Shown: piece by piece, positions 8,071 through 19,212 of the stretch
Layout of the letters: each line of letters starts with the position of its first letter
Numbering within the stretch: the first letter of the stretch is position 1
Origin: Actinomadura formosensis NBRC 14204
GTDB taxonomy: Bacteria; Actinomycetota; Actinomycetes; Streptosporangiales; Streptosporangiaceae
Length of the DNA: 64,000 nt
Reading direction: 5' to 3'
Assembly (NCBI RefSeq): GCF_001552155.1
Contig: NZ_BCQQ01000003.1
Coordinates: 1-64,000, forward strand
The notes under the pieces: generated by a model
Told to the model about the DNA's origin: nothing
The model's database searches: none
Seen by the model: only the letters and a program-made list of their open reading frames with translations
Position numbers and translations under genes: made by a program

Positions 8071-9588
8071 TCAGCGGGCCCAGCGGGTGGGGTCGCCGGT
8101 GGCCCGGCGGGCGGCGCGGGCGCGGCGGGCGGCGCTGTCGACGATCGCGCGGGCCTCGCCCAGATCGCGGTCGGTGGCCGTGACCTGGACCGGCCCTGGG
8201 GGCGCGTCAACGTGGACGGTGGCCAGGCCGAGGAGACGCTGGAGCGGGTTCACGGTGAGCCGGACACTCTGCGCGCGCGCGTGGGCGATCACGTCGGTGC
8301 GGCGGCAGGGCCAGCCGTGCCGGGCCACGAAGACCACGTCGTCGGTGCCTGCGCCGTCCGCGCGGTCGACCGCCACAGCCTTGGAGGACGCGGGGACCAG
8401 GGGGACACCGTCGACATGCGTCCCGGGGAAGACCTGCGAGACGAGGTGCATGGCGACATGGCGGGGCGCGACGGGCAGCAGGGTCGAGGACAGGGCCTGA
8501 CGCTCGCCCGCATAGCCGGCGACGGTGACCTCGACACGGGCCCAGCCGAAACTCCGCCAGATCGCCGGTTCGACGATGCTGACGGCCTGGACGCGCCCCG
8601 GAGGAAGCGTCTGCATCCTGGTTTCCAAGAGCCCGTAGCGGAGGCGGATTCCGTCCGGTGACATCGCGACCGTGAAGTTGGCGTACATCACCAGGGGTGC
8701 GATCACCGCGCGGATGAGCCCCAGCAGGACGGGGATGGTGACGGCCAGTATGCCGCCCTCCGCGTACGCCACGAGGAAGACGAGGGAGCCCAAGAAGAGC
8801 AGGCCCGTCCCCAGGACGGGCAGCTTCACGATCAGGGACGCGAAGAGCGTTCCGAACGGGACGCGCCACAGGTGACGTTCCGGGGCCTCCGGTGTGTGGC
8901 CGGGGAGCCCGGCGGCACGGGCGAGGAGTTCGGCGCGCAACTGCTGGGCGGAGTGCCGTCCCAGATACCGCAGGGCGATCTCGCTCTGCTCGCCGCCCGC
9001 CAGTTCCACTCGCACCTCCGCCAGGGCGAACATCCTCGTCACCAGCGGGCGGACAAGGTCGATGGCCTGGATGCGCGACAGCGGGATACGGCGCTTGTTC
9101 TTACGGAGGAGACCGGTCTCGACGACGAGATCGTCGTTGTCGATGCGGAAACGGAGGGCGAGCCAAGTCCAGAGGCCCGTTCCCACCGCGATCAGCCCCA
9201 TGGGGAGAGTCACGATGAGGAATCTGAAGATGACCTCCGGGGTGAGCGCCAGGGTGATGCCGTGGTCTGTCTGGGTCACCAGCAGAGGGAAGCCGAGCAG
9301 GACGAAGTAGATGATGAGGAAGATGAAGGCGCGCAGGGGGGCCGTCGCCCAATGGAGCCTGTGCGTGCCCTCGGAGAACCTGACCGGCGGACGGTAGCCG
9401 GGTGGCGGGCCGTACCCGTACGGAGGACGGGGCGGACCGTACGGCGGGCCGGCGGGCCCTGGAGGGCCGTAGGGCGGTGGTGGTGGGCCATAGGGCGGGC
9501 CCGGACGGCCTTGAGGGCCATATGGGCCGGGCCGTCCCGGCGGACCGGGTCGCGCTGGCGGACCGTAGGGGCCGTAGGGGCCACTCAT
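8071..9588 (-). CDS. Bacterial PH domain (DUF304/bPH2) membrane protein, YdbT-like, with Pro/Gly/Tyr-rich N-terminus
   Basis: A 505-residue membrane protein. The first 75 residues are a cytosolic low-complexity tract of GPP, PYG and RPG repeats. Then come paired hydrophobic helices (around 100-160), a bPH2 domain (DDLVVETGLLRKNKRRIPLS), a second helix pair (around 250-305), a second bPH2-like region and a third copy near the C-terminus. This is the YdbT arrangement, which works with a smaller YdbS-like partner. The ATG at 9588 overlaps the TGA of the upstream small bPH2 gene by four bases, so the two are coupled. The family's biochemical role is poorly known; resistance and secretion phenotypes are reported for relatives. 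Confidence 0.85.
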   Translation of the reverse strand: MSGPYGPYGPPARPGPPGRPGPYGPQGRPGPPYGPPPPPYGPPGPAGPPYGPPRPPYGYGPPPGYRPPVRFSEGTHRLHWATAPLRAFIFLIIYFVLLGFPLLVTQTDHGITLALTPEVIFRFLIVTLPMGLIAVGTGLWTWLALRFRIDNDDLVVETGLLRKNKRRIPLSRIQAIDLVRPLVTRMFALAEVRVELAGGEQSEIALRYLGRHSAQQLRAELLARAAGLPGHTPEAPERHLWRVPFGTLFASLIVKLPVLGTGLLFLGSLVFLVAYAEGGILAVTIPVLLGLIRAVIAPLVMYANFTVAMSPDGIRLRYGLLETRMQTLPPGRVQAVSIVEPAIWRSFGWARVEVTVAGYAGERQALSSTLLPVAPRHVAMHLVSQVFPGTHVDGVPLVPASSKAVAVDRADGAGTDDVVFVARHGWPCRRTDVIAHARAQSVRLTVNPLQRLLGLATVHVDAPPGPVQVTATDRDLGEARAIVDSAARRARAARRATGDPTRWAR

Positions 9589-10241
9589 AGCCCCATGCTC
9601 CGTTCCTCGCCCTTCTGTGCGAGACGGTCGCGCAGAAGAGCGGCCTCAGCGGCGGGCAGGCTCGGAATGGTCGCGTCCGTGGCCGCGGCGGCCGTGTGCA
9701 TCCGGACGGTGGCGATTCCCATCCACCGTTCGAGGAGCCCCGCGGTGACGTCCACGAACTGCATCCGCCCATAGGGGACGACGATGAGCCGCTTGACGAA
9801 CACACCGTGCGTGACGATGAGGTCGTCCGCACGCTCGGCATACCCGTACGCCCGCCGATCCAGTTCGGCGACCAGCCAGGTGACGACCGTCCCGAGGACG
9901 ACGGCGACGATCCACATGGCGGCGGCCGTCCCGCCACCGTTCCGCCACACGACGAACGCGCCGACACCGCCGATGGGAACGGCCCAGAGAACGGCGGTGA
10001 GAAGCCTGTGCCAGGCGTGCCGCTTGGAGATGGGCGCCCACTGGAGGTCGCCGCCGGGGGCGAAGGCCTGATCCGCCTGGTAGACGGGCGGCGTCTGCTG
10101 TTGCGGCGGGTAATGTGCCGGTACCTGACCTGGAGGTCGGCCGCCGGGTCCCGGGCCGGGGGACGCGGGCGGGTGCGCCGCGCCCTGCGGTCCAGGATGC
10201 GCGGCGGGCTCGTACGGCGGTTCGCCGTGGCTCGGGTTCAT
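9585..10241 (-). CDS. Bacterial PH domain (bPH2) membrane protein, YdbS-like
   Basis: A 218-residue partner of the larger bPH2 protein. The N-terminal 70 residues are Pro/Gly-rich and disordered. Two membrane helices follow (about 85-130), then one bPH2 domain carrying VTHGVFVKRLIVVPYGRMQFVD and ending with the ALLRDRLAQKGEE helix. The ATG at 10241 has GGGAGC just upstream. It is first of the two-gene unit and divergent from the nuoD paralogue, with 79 bases shared between their promoters. Both proteins carry Pro-rich cytosolic tails, suggesting a shared assembly at the membrane. Confidence 0.85.
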   Translation of the reverse strand: MNPSHGEPPYEPAAHPGPQGAAHPPASPGPGPGGRPPGQVPAHYPPQQQTPPVYQADQAFAPGGDLQWAPISKRHAWHRLLTAVLWAVPIGGVGAFVVWRNGGGTAAAMWIVAVVLGTVVTWLVAELDRRAYGYAERADDLIVTHGVFVKRLIVVPYGRMQFVDVTAGLLERWMGIATVRMHTAAAATDATIPSLPAAEAALLRDRLAQKGEERSMGL

Positions 10242-10320
10242 TGCTCCCTAGTCAACCGGAAAACGAGTACCGCTCGCCATGGGACCATGAAGCGGTGACC
10301 GGAGCGGCGGAGGCGCGACC

Positions 10321-11469
10321 ATGACCACCGAACGGATCGTCGGGATCGGTGCGGGCGCCAAGGAGCTCGCCACCGAGGACATGACGCTGAACATCGGCCC
10401 CCAGCACCCGTCCACGCACGGCGTGCTCCGGCTGAGGCTGACCCTGGACGGCGAGCGCATCTCGGCCGCGGAGCCCATCGTCGGCTACATGCACCGGGGC
10501 GCGGAGAAGCTCTTCGAGGTCCGGGACTTCCGACAGATCATCGTACTGGCGAACCGGCACGACTGGCTGTCGGCGTTCTCCAGCGAGCTGGGCGTCGTCC
10601 TCGCCGTGGAACGCATGCTCGGCATGGAGGTCCCGGTACGCGCCGTATGGGTGCGGACCCTTCTGGCCGAGCTGAACCGGATCCTCAACCATCTGATGTT
10701 CCTCGGCTCGTATCCGCTGGAGATCGGGGCCATCACCCCGATCTTCTACGCGTTCCGTGAGCGTGAGACGTTGCAGCGGGTCATGGAGGAGATCTCCGGC
10801 GGACGCATGCACTACATGTTCAACCGTGTCGGTGGCCTGAAGGAGGAACTCCCCGCCGGCTGGACGGCGCGCGCGCGGAAGGCGGTCTCCGAGGTCCGTG
10901 CCCGCATGGGCGACATCGACGACCTCATCATGGGCAACGAGATCTTCCGCGCCCGCACCAGGGGCGTCGGCGTCCTCACCCGGGAACAGATCCTCCAGTA
11001 CGGGGTGTCCGGGCCCATCGCACGGGCGTCCGGCGTCGACTTCGACCTGCGCAGGGACGAGCCGTACCTCGCCTACGGCGACCTCGACGTCCGCGTGGCC
11101 ACCCGCACGGAGGGCGACTGCCTGGCCCGCTTCGAATGCCTCCTCGACCAGGTACACGCCTCCCTGGATCTCGCCGACGCCTGCCTGGAGCGCCTCGCCG
11201 AACTCCCGCCCGGCCCGATCAACCAGCGGCTTCCGAAGGTCCTGAAGGTGCCGGAGGGGCACACCTACGCCTGGACAGAGAACCCCCTCGGCATCAACGG
11301 CTACTACCTGGTGTCGCGTGGCGAGAAGACCCCGTGGCGGCTGAAACTGCGGTCCGCGTCGTTCAACAACATCCAGGTCCTCACGGAACTGCTGCCCGGC
11401 CACCTGGTCGCCGACATGATCGCCATCCTCGGGTCGATGTTCTTCGTCGTCGGTGACATCGACAAATGA
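10321..11469 (+). CDS. NuoD-like (49-kDa) subunit paralogue of NADH-quinone oxidoreductase
   Basis: A 382-residue relative of complex I subunit D. The N-terminus [18 protein letters not shown] carries the conserved quinone-site His pair, followed by the [11 protein letters not shown] motif and the C-terminal [12 protein letters not shown] of the family. The ATG follows GGAGGCGCGACC. No other nuo gene is within 10 kb on either side, so this is not the operon copy. Actinomycetes often keep such an orphan, commonly called nuoD2. Whether it replaces NuoD, joins a reduced complex or acts alone is not settled. The MidA/NDUFAF7-type methyltransferase lies nearby. Confidence 0.88.
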   Translation: MTTERIVGIGAGAKELATEDMTLNIGPQHPSTHGVLRLRLTLDGERISAAEPIVGYMHRGAEKLFEVRDFRQIIVLANRHDWLSAFSSELGVVLAVERMLGMEVPVRAVWVRTLLAELNRILNHLMFLGSYPLEIGAITPIFYAFRERETLQRVMEEISGGRMHYMFNRVGGLKEELPAGWTARARKAVSEVRARMGDIDDLIMGNEIFRARTRGVGVLTREQILQYGVSGPIARASGVDFDLRRDEPYLAYGDLDVRVATRTEGDCLARFECLLDQVHASLDLADACLERLAELPPGPINQRLPKVLKVPEGHTYAWTENPLGINGYYLVSRGEKTPWRLKLRSASFNNIQVLTELLPGHLVADMIAILGSMFFVVGDIDK

Positions 11470-11473
11470 GCGC

Positions 11474-11980
11474 CTAGGCGCGGGAGGCCCGGTGGTCGTG
11501 TTCCTCATCGTCGGGCCCCTTGGGGACCCGGCACGCGTACTCCAGGAAGAACGCCGCCGCCACCAGCACGACGGCGGCCAGGAACGTGCCGCCGCTGACG
11601 AAGAAGTCGTGACGGGGGGTCGGCTTGTCGAGCTGGGACACGAGGTTGACGGCGAACCCTCCGAACACGCCCGCGATGACGGCGGCGGAATGCGCGCTGG
11701 CCTTGCCCAGGGCGGCCAGGCGCGCCACCGCCATCGGCTCCAGCGGCTTCGGCCCCTTACGACCGGTATCCGGCGCGTGCCTCTTGTCGGGCTTGCGGCG
11801 GATACGGCGCAGCACGTTCCAGCCGGTGAAGGCCTCGCCCAAGGCGAGCAGCAACAGCGTCGGTACCGCCGTCCATGGCAGCGGCGGCAAGGACACATAG
11901 GCCGTATGCAACACCGCCCAGGTGACCACCACGAAGACGACGGTCAGGGCGACGAGGAACAGCGGGCGGGACGGTTTCAT
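11474..11980 (-). CDS. DUF3180 membrane protein
   Basis: A 168-residue protein with four hydrophobic helices (about 8-28, 35-55, 85-110, 120-145), separated by a basic loop containing RRIRRKPDKRHAP. This matches DUF3180, a small actinobacterial membrane family almost always encoded after folK. The ATG at 11980 overlaps the folK TGA by four bases, so it is the last gene of the folate unit. Its stop is only four bases from the nuoD-like stop, leaving no room for a normal terminator between the convergent genes. Its function is unknown. Confidence 0.8.
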   Translation of the reverse strand: MKPSRPLFLVALTVVFVVVTWAVLHTAYVSLPPLPWTAVPTLLLLALGEAFTGWNVLRRIRRKPDKRHAPDTGRKGPKPLEPMAVARLAALGKASAHSAAVIAGVFGGFAVNLVSQLDKPTPRHDFFVSGGTFLAAVVLVAAAFFLEYACRVPKGPDDEEHDHRASRA

Positions 11981-12564
11981 GCAGGCTGCTGCAGGGCCAG
12001 ATCCTCCCGCCGGCGCACCGCCGACGGGCCGCCCTCGGACTGTTTGGCCTGGGCCAGGTCACCAACACGACCATGCCCGGGCAGAAGCACGTCCGGCTCG
12101 ATGTCGGCCCACGGGACGAGCACGAACGCACGTTCGTGCGCACGCGGATGGGGAAGCGTCAGATCAGGGTCGTCGGAGGAGAAGTCACCGAACGTCACGA
12201 TGTCGATGTCCAGGGTGCGGGGCCCCCAGCGGACCACGCGCTCCCGGCGCATGGAGTTCTCAATGTTCAGGACGCGTTCAAGCAGGTTCTCTGGAGGCAG
12301 CCGCGTGTCGGCCACCAGCACGACGTTGAGGAAGTCGCCCTGTTCGGGGATGGTCTCCCCAGGCGGCGCGAAGGGCGCGGTCTCGTAGACCGGGGAGATC
12401 GCCACGAAGTTCAGCCCCGGCGCGTCGAACAGCGCGTCGACCGCCTCCTGGATGTTGTCCAGCCGGTCCCCGAGATTGCTGCCGATCGAGAACACGACAC
12501 GGTGCTGGACCAGCATGTGCCCACCGGTGGCGGTGCGGTCGGGCATGCGGTCGGACGCTGTCAT
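11977..12564 (-). CDS. folK: 2-amino-4-hydroxy-6-hydroxymethyldihydropteridine pyrophosphokinase
   Basis: Transfers pyrophosphate from ATP to 6-hydroxymethyl-dihydropterin, the step before dihydropteroate synthase. The 195-residue protein shows SIGSNLGDRLDNIQ, the SPVYETAPF and GDFLNVV segments and the catalytic signature RWGPRTLDIDIVTFGD with both metal-binding Asp residues. The ATG at 12564 has an ideal GGAGGA site, and it overlaps the folB stop by four bases. About 25 residues precede the usual start of the domain, and the C-terminus carries an extra 25-residue charged tail. Confidence 0.95.
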   Translation of the reverse strand: MTASDRMPDRTATGGHMLVQHRVVFSIGSNLGDRLDNIQEAVDALFDAPGLNFVAISPVYETAPFAPPGETIPEQGDFLNVVLVADTRLPPENLLERVLNIENSMRRERVVRWGPRTLDIDIVTFGDFSSDDPDLTLPHPRAHERAFVLVPWADIEPDVLLPGHGRVGDLAQAKQSEGGPSAVRRREDLALQQPA

Positions 12565-12926
12565 GGGCGACTCCTCCTGATCCTCACGGCGACGTCCGTG
12601 AAGGGGTGCGGCACGGGGGCGCTCGGCTTGTGGACGGTGATCTCCACCTCGGCTACCGCCCCGTCTTCCAGACATATTGTCGCCAGCCGGTCGGCGAGCG
12701 TTTCGATGAGGTCGACGGGCTCGCCCTCGACGGCCGCGACCAGACGGCCGGCGAGCGTCCCGTAGTCGACGGTGAGCGAGAGGTCGTCGGCGGCGGCGGC
12801 GGGACGGGTGTCGAGGCCGAGCACGGCGTCCACCACGAACTCCTGGCCCAGCTCACGCTCGGCGGGCAGGCATCCGTGCCGTCCCCGCGCCCGGAGACCG
12901 CGCAGTTCGATGCGGTCGAGAGTCAT
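12561..12926 (-). CDS. folB: Dihydroneopterin aldolase
   Basis: Cleaves 7,8-dihydroneopterin to 6-hydroxymethyl-dihydropterin. The 121-residue protein has the normal family length. It starts MTLDRIELRGLRARGRHGC, includes the ERELGQEFVVDAVLGLDT strand, the LTVDYGTLAG motif and the EPVDLIETLADRLA helix with the active-site Glu, and ends in VEITVHKPSAP with the catalytic Lys. The ATG at 12926 overlaps the upstream NTF2-like gene's TGA by four bases, and its own TGA overlaps folK. Confidence 0.95.
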   Translation of the reverse strand: MTLDRIELRGLRARGRHGCLPAERELGQEFVVDAVLGLDTRPAAAADDLSLTVDYGTLAGRLVAAVEGEPVDLIETLADRLATICLEDGAVAEVEITVHKPSAPVPHPFTDVAVRIRRSRP

Positions 12927-13360
12927 TCTTCCTCTGCATCCACGACATTGAGGACCGGGGAGCCGTGGTGGAGCAGGAGCCGCCACTCCCCGCCGGTCCG
13001 GACGAACAAGTTCGTCGCCACGATGCTCCCTCCCGCGAGGAAGCCCGCCTCTGTGTCCTCATCGGCGGTAAGGACGTTCTCCTTACATGTCACCACGGCG
13101 TGGTCGCCATAGACATCTGTCTCGATATCCGTCAGCACGAACTGGATGTAGGTCGTGTTGGCCATGATGAGCGCCCAAGAACGCAGCACCTCCTCACGTC
13201 CCCGCAGCATCGTCCAGCCCGGATGCACGCAGGAGACGCCGTCGGCGTACGGACCGTCCGCCCACACCGCCGACATCCGGTCGAAGTCGCCGGCCTCGAA
13301 CGCGGCATAGAACTCGGCGTGGACCTCGTCCACGTCGGCGCGGTTCACGGCACGGCTCAT
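12923..13360 (-). CDS. NTF2-like / SnoaL-type protein inside the folate operon
   Basis: A 145-residue protein with the NTF2-like cone fold: an N-terminal helix pair (VDEVHAEFYAAFEAGDFDRM), the conserved SCVHPGW and REEVLRSWALIM segments, then alternating strands ending NLFVRTGGEWRLLLHHGSPV. These domains bind or convert small hydrophobic ligands. It is tied to folP and folB by four-base overlaps on both sides, so it is made with the folate enzymes. A role in pterin handling is an inference from position alone. The same insertion of an NTF2-like gene between folP and folB is common in actinomycetes. Confidence 0.85.
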   Translation of the reverse strand: MSRAVNRADVDEVHAEFYAAFEAGDFDRMSAVWADGPYADGVSCVHPGWTMLRGREEVLRSWALIMANTTYIQFVLTDIETDVYGDHAVVTCKENVLTADEDTEAGFLAGGSIVATNLFVRTGGEWRLLLHHGSPVLNVVDAEEE

Positions 13361-14280
13361 ACGCGATGTCCCCCCTGTCCGGCGCGACCGTCCGCCGCGG
13401 CCGGTTCCGAGATCTCGTCATCTGGTGGACGGGCCGCATGGACGGCGGCCGCCACGCGCACCGCGTCCGCATTGGGGCGGACGCGGTGAACCCGTACCCC
13501 CCATGCCCCGGCCGCGGCGGCCAGGGCCGTGGTGGCCACGGTGGCGTCATCACATTCGGCGAACGCGCGGGGCGTCCCGTCGGCATCCGCTAGGAGCCTG
13601 GTGAGGAAGCTCTTGCGGGACGCACCGACCAGCACCGGATATCCGGTCTCGGTCAGCGCGTCGAGCCGCGCCAGGAGCGCCCAGTTGTGCCCCGCCTTCG
13701 GGCTCTTGGCGAACCCCAGCCCGGGGTCGAGCACGATCATCGACGGGTCGACGCCCTCGCGCAGCACGGCATCGACCCTCTGCAGCAGTTCGTCCCGCAC
13801 CTCGCGGACGACGTCCGTGTAGAGGGCGCGGGTCTGCATGTCATGACTGTGGCCCCGCCAATGCATCACCACGTAGGGGACGCCCGCGGCCGCGACCACC
13901 CGTGGCATGTCCGGATCGGCCAACCCGCCACTGACGTCGTTCACCAACCGGGCGCCCACGCTGACGGCGGCCTCGGCGACCTCGGCGCGCATGGTGTCGA
14001 CACTGACCGGAACATTCTCGGAACGGAGCGCCTCTATGACGGGGATCACGCGGCGCAGTTCCTCGTCCTCGGACACACGCTGCGCACCGGGGCGCGTGGA
14101 CTCGCCACCCACGTCCACGATGTCGGCGCCCTCCGCGACGAGGTCCAGCCCATGGCGGACGGCCTTCTCAGGGTCGAACCAGGCTCCGCCATCCGAGAAG
14201 GAGTCGGGGGTCACGTTGACCACGCCCATGATGAGGCACCGCCCTGGCGCGGGCAGCCCCGGGACTGCGGCATTGGTCAT
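13357..14280 (-). CDS. folP: Dihydropteroate synthase
   Basis: Condenses p-aminobenzoate with the pterin pyrophosphate; the sulfonamide target. The 307-residue TIM barrel shows MGVVNVTPDSFSDGG, GGESTRPGA, NDVSGG, the flexible-loop and Lys motif VGASRKSFL, and the DPGLGFAKSPKAGHNW segment. The C-terminal 25 residues are an acidic and Pro-rich extension not needed for the fold. The ATG at 14280 follows GGGTGGGGTGAC. A strong hairpin at 14371-14401 separates it from folE, so folP probably starts the folP-NTF2-folB-folK-DUF3180 transcript. Confidence 0.95.
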   Translation of the reverse strand: MTNAAVPGLPAPGRCLIMGVVNVTPDSFSDGGAWFDPEKAVRHGLDLVAEGADIVDVGGESTRPGAQRVSEDEELRRVIPVIEALRSENVPVSVDTMRAEVAEAAVSVGARLVNDVSGGLADPDMPRVVAAAGVPYVVMHWRGHSHDMQTRALYTDVVREVRDELLQRVDAVLREGVDPSMIVLDPGLGFAKSPKAGHNWALLARLDALTETGYPVLVGASRKSFLTRLLADADGTPRAFAECDDATVATTALAAAAGAWGVRVHRVRPNADAVRVAAAVHAARPPDDEISEPAAADGRAGQGGHRV

Positions 14281-14370
14281 GTCACCCCACCCTATGCGCT
14301 GCGGCCACACGGTCGGCGCGACGCCTCCGCCATTCCGTCACGTCCGCCCCATACCCGCCGGAACTGGCAG

Positions 14371-14401
14371 AACGGGCCTCAGCACGACGCTGAGGCCCGT
14401 T
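14371..14401 (-). terminator. Hairpin terminator between folE and folP
   Basis: Perfect 13-bp arms (AACGGGCCTCAGC and its complement) around a 5-base loop, about 37 bases after the folE stop. No U tract follows, as is usual for actinomycete stem terminators. Confidence 0.7.
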
Positions 14402-14438
14402 CAGGTGGTTCGGGTCTCCGGGAACGGCCCGGCGGTCA

Positions 14439-15071
14439 CTAACGGCCGAGGATCAAGCTCATCGCCTCGGACCGGGTCTCGGCGTGATCTCGGAAGTCAC
14501 CGCGCACCGCCGACGTCACCGTCTTCGCGCCCGGCTTGCGGACACCGCGCATCGTCATGCACAGATGCTCCGCCTCGATCACCACGATCGCCCCGCGCGG
14601 CTCCAGCACGCTCATCAGCGCGTCCGCGACCTGGCTCGTCAGCCGCTCCTGCACCTGCGGGCGACGCGCGTACACGTCCACCAGCCGGGCCAGCTTCGAC
14701 AACCCGGTGATCTGCCCCTTCTTGTTGGGGATGTAACCCACGTGGGCGACACCGTGGAAGGGCACCAGGTGGTGCTCACAGACGGAGTAGACCTCGATGT
14801 CCCTCACCAGGACCATCTCTTCATGGTCGGCGTCGAACACCGTGGTGAGCGCGTCCTCCGGCGCCTGCCGCAGGCCCGCGAACTGCTCGGCGTACGCACG
14901 CGCCACCCGCGCGGGGGTGTCGCGCAGCCCGTCACGGTCGGGGTCCTCCCCGATGCCGATCAGGATCTCGCGCACGGCCTTCTCGATGCGCGCGTGATCG
15001 AAATGCCCGCCGTGCAGGGTCTCGCCCGGCGGGTCATTCTCGATCGGCGCCTCGTCGTACGGAATCGCCAA
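14439..15071 (-). CDS. folE: GTP cyclohydrolase I
   Basis: First enzyme of folate synthesis, converting GTP to dihydroneopterin triphosphate. The protein has the zinc/active-site motif [13 protein letters not shown] with Cys-His pair, the second zinc Cys in [16 protein letters not shown], and the long [22 protein letters not shown] helix. The frame is open far upstream inside ftsH, but family alignment begins near [14 protein letters not shown]. The nearest acceptable start is TTG at 15071, eight bases after a GAGAG stretch, giving about 210 residues. It lies six bases after the ftsH stop and is certainly cotranscribed with it. Confidence 0.93.
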   Translation of the reverse strand: MAIPYDEAPIENDPPGETLHGGHFDHARIEKAVREILIGIGEDPDRDGLRDTPARVARAYAEQFAGLRQAPEDALTTVFDADHEEMVLVRDIEVYSVCEHHLVPFHGVAHVGYIPNKKGQITGLSKLARLVDVYARRPQVQERLTSQVADALMSVLEPRGAIVVIEAEHLCMTMRGVRKPGAKTVTSAVRGDFRDHAETRSEAMSLILGR

Positions 15072-15076
15072 GACGG

Positions 15077-17083
<2,007 letters not shown>

Positions 17084-17475
17084 TTATCCGGTCACCCCTT
17101 ACGGGGCCCGTCCCTCCTGACCAACGTCTGTGTGCGATCCCCGCCCGTCCGGGGGGACGAACGCCACTGCGACCAACGATGCGTCCAACGAAAGGCCCGT
17201 CGTCCGGGACGTCGGACCCGCCGTGGCGGCTTCCCTCATACGGCTCCCCCGAACCCAGGGTCCGGGACACCGACGGTACACCGCAGGCGCGGGCGACGCA
17301 GCCGACGCGTCCTCCCGCATCCCTTCCATATACCTGTCAACGACCTTTGCAACGATTCGTCACGGTCTCTTGTTCCCTGAAGCACTTTGCAAGGCTGTGA
17401 CCAGCACGGCTCCCTCCGGGTTCAGGCCGGTGCAGGACGGCCGGACCCGGCCGCCGGACGGGCCCGGCCGGACGG
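17084..17475. other. Intergenic region between hpt and ftsH
   Basis: 392 bases without a convincing gene. The segment nearest the hpt stop is distinctly AT-richer (17330-17400). It holds two exact copies of CTTTGCAA at 17345-17352 and 17385-17392, 40 bases apart, and on the minus strand a TTGACAGGTATATGG stretch near 17325-17340 that could be part of the ftsH promoter. No single -10/-35 pair is convincing. Confidence 0.4.
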
Positions 17476-18039
17476 TCAGGCCCCGTCACCGCCATGCACG
17501 TGCGGGGCGAGCGTCCCCACGAACGGCAGGTTCCGGTACTTCTCCGCGTAGTCGAGCCCGTACCCGATGACGAACTCGCTGGGGATGTCGAACCCGATGT
17601 ACTTCACGTCGAGGTCGGCCTTGACCGCCTCCGGCTTGCGCAGCAGCGCGCAGATCTCCAGTGAGGCGGGGCCACGCGAACGCAGGTTGCTCACCAGCCA
17701 CGACAGGGTCAGGCCCGAGTCGACGATGTCCTCCACGATCAGGACGTGCCGGTCGAGGATGTCGGTGTCGAGGTCCTTGAGGATGCGCACGACGCCGGAC
17801 GACTTCGTGCCCGAGCCGTACGAGGACACCGCCATCCAGTCCATCGAGGCGGGCGTGTGCAGTGCCCGCGCCAGATCCGCCATGATCATGACGGCGCCCT
17901 TGAGGACCCCGACGAGCAGCAGGTCCTTGCCCGCGTAGTCGGCGTCGACCTGCCCGGCGAGCTCCCGCACCTTGGCCTGCAGATCATCCTCGGGGATCAG
18001 CACCTTCGCCAGCTCGGCGCCCAGGTCCTTCTCGTCCAC
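17476..18039 (-). CDS. hpt: Hypoxanthine phosphoribosyltransferase
   Basis: Salvages hypoxanthine (and probably guanine) to the nucleotide using PRPP. The 187-residue protein has the PRPP-binding signature VLIVEDIVDSGLTLSWL with its acidic pair, the substrate-proximal KYIGFDIPSEFVIGYGLDY segment, and a GVLKGAVMIMADL pyrophosphate loop. The GTG at 18039 follows GGGTGGGA. It sits between tilS and ftsH, the usual bacterial arrangement of these three genes, but intergenic gaps of 129 and 392 bases suggest separate or internal promoters. Confidence 0.95.
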   Translation of the reverse strand: MDEKDLGAELAKVLIPEDDLQAKVRELAGQVDADYAGKDLLLVGVLKGAVMIMADLARALHTPASMDWMAVSSYGSGTKSSGVVRILKDLDTDILDRHVLIVEDIVDSGLTLSWLVSNLRSRGPASLEICALLRKPEAVKADLDVKYIGFDIPSEFVIGYGLDYAEKYRNLPFVGTLAPHVHGGDGA

Positions 18040-18168
18040 AATCCCACCCTTGTTCGCTCAGCCCCCGCCCGCCCGGTGGGACGGACGTGGGATGGACACC
18101 GTCGCACGCGCCGTATCCGCGCCGCGCACGACGGACGCGTCGCGTGACGACGCGCACACGTCGCGAGG

Positions 18169-19164
18169 TCACGCCGGGCCGAACAGCAGCTTCCCGGACC
18201 GCCGGACGGCTCGTAGCCCCCCGGGCAGATCCACGTGCCGCTGGCCGTGCCAGGCCGTGACCAGCCGGTCCACCGCATCGACATGAACCGCCGCGAGCGT
18301 ACCCGGTGGGCTGCCGGCCTTCACCGCGGCCATCCTCACGACCCTGGTCCGGACGGCTCTGGGCAGGTCTTCGAGCCCCTCCAGCCCGATGGCGACGCTG
18401 TAGCCGTCTTCCGGAGCCTCCAGATCGGTGTAAGCGCGAGCGGCGAGGTCGTCAAGGGCGTCGGCATCGTCACGGAGCATCCTGGCCGTACGGGCCAATG
18501 CCTCGGCCACACCCGGGCCCAGGGTCTTCTCCAGGACCGGGAGGGCTTCGTGCCGTACGCGCACACGCGCATAGGCGTGGTCGACGTTGTGGGGGTCGTC
18601 CCAGGGGTCCAGCCCCATCGCCGTACAGGCCCGGCGTGTGGTGGCGCGGTCGAGGCCCAGAAGGGGTCTCAGATAGAGGACGTTCTGCCGCCTGAACTCG
18701 GGCGGCATACCGGCCAGCGAGCGGGCGCCGGAACCACGCGCCAACCCCAGCAGGACGGTCTCGGCCTGGTCGTCCTGGGTATGGCCGAGGAGGACGGCTG
18801 CGGCCTTCAGCCTGCCCGCCGCTTCGCTGAGAGCCGCATAGCGCGCTTCGCGGGCGGCGTTCTCCGGGCCTCCCGGCCCATCGACGGTGACCGCGATCGA
18901 TCCCGATGGGTCCAGGCCAAGGCCCGCCATGGTGCGGACCACGGCGTCGGCGCGCTCGGCCGAACCGTCCTGGAGACCGTGGTCGATCGTGATGCCACCG
19001 GCGGGACGGCCCGCCCTGGGCGCCTCGAAGGTGAGCGCCCCGGCGAGCGCCAGGGAGTCGGCGCCTCCGCTGCACGCGGCGAGCACCATCGCGCCCCGCG
19101 GCAGACCGGCGAGTACGCGCCGCACCGCGAGACGTACCGCCGCCACCGCCGGATCAGGCCCCAT
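18169..19164 (-). CDS. tilS: tRNA(Ile)-lysidine synthetase
   Basis: Modifies the wobble C of the minor tRNA-Ile anticodon to lysidine so that it reads AUA. The 331-residue protein has the PP-loop ATP pyrophosphatase motif [12 protein letters not shown] near residue 30, the conserved [21 protein letters not shown] helix, the [13 protein letters not shown] and [17 protein letters not shown] segments. It is the compact actinobacterial form without the extra C-terminal domain of E. coli TilS. ATG start at 19164; 48 bases separate it from the upstream metalloprotease. Confidence 0.94.
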   Translation of the reverse strand: MGPDPAVAAVRLAVRRVLAGLPRGAMVLAACSGGADSLALAGALTFEAPRAGRPAGGITIDHGLQDGSAERADAVVRTMAGLGLDPSGSIAVTVDGPGGPENAAREARYAALSEAAGRLKAAAVLLGHTQDDQAETVLLGLARGSGARSLAGMPPEFRRQNVLYLRPLLGLDRATTRRACTAMGLDPWDDPHNVDHAYARVRVRHEALPVLEKTLGPGVAEALARTARMLRDDADALDDLAARAYTDLEAPEDGYSVAIGLEGLEDLPRAVRTRVVRMAAVKAGSPPGTLAAVHVDAVDRLVTAWHGQRHVDLPGGLRAVRRSGKLLFGPA

Positions 19165-19212
19165 GGCACACGTCTACCACCTTGCGGGGCCGCGCATCCG
19201 CCCTAGCCCGGC

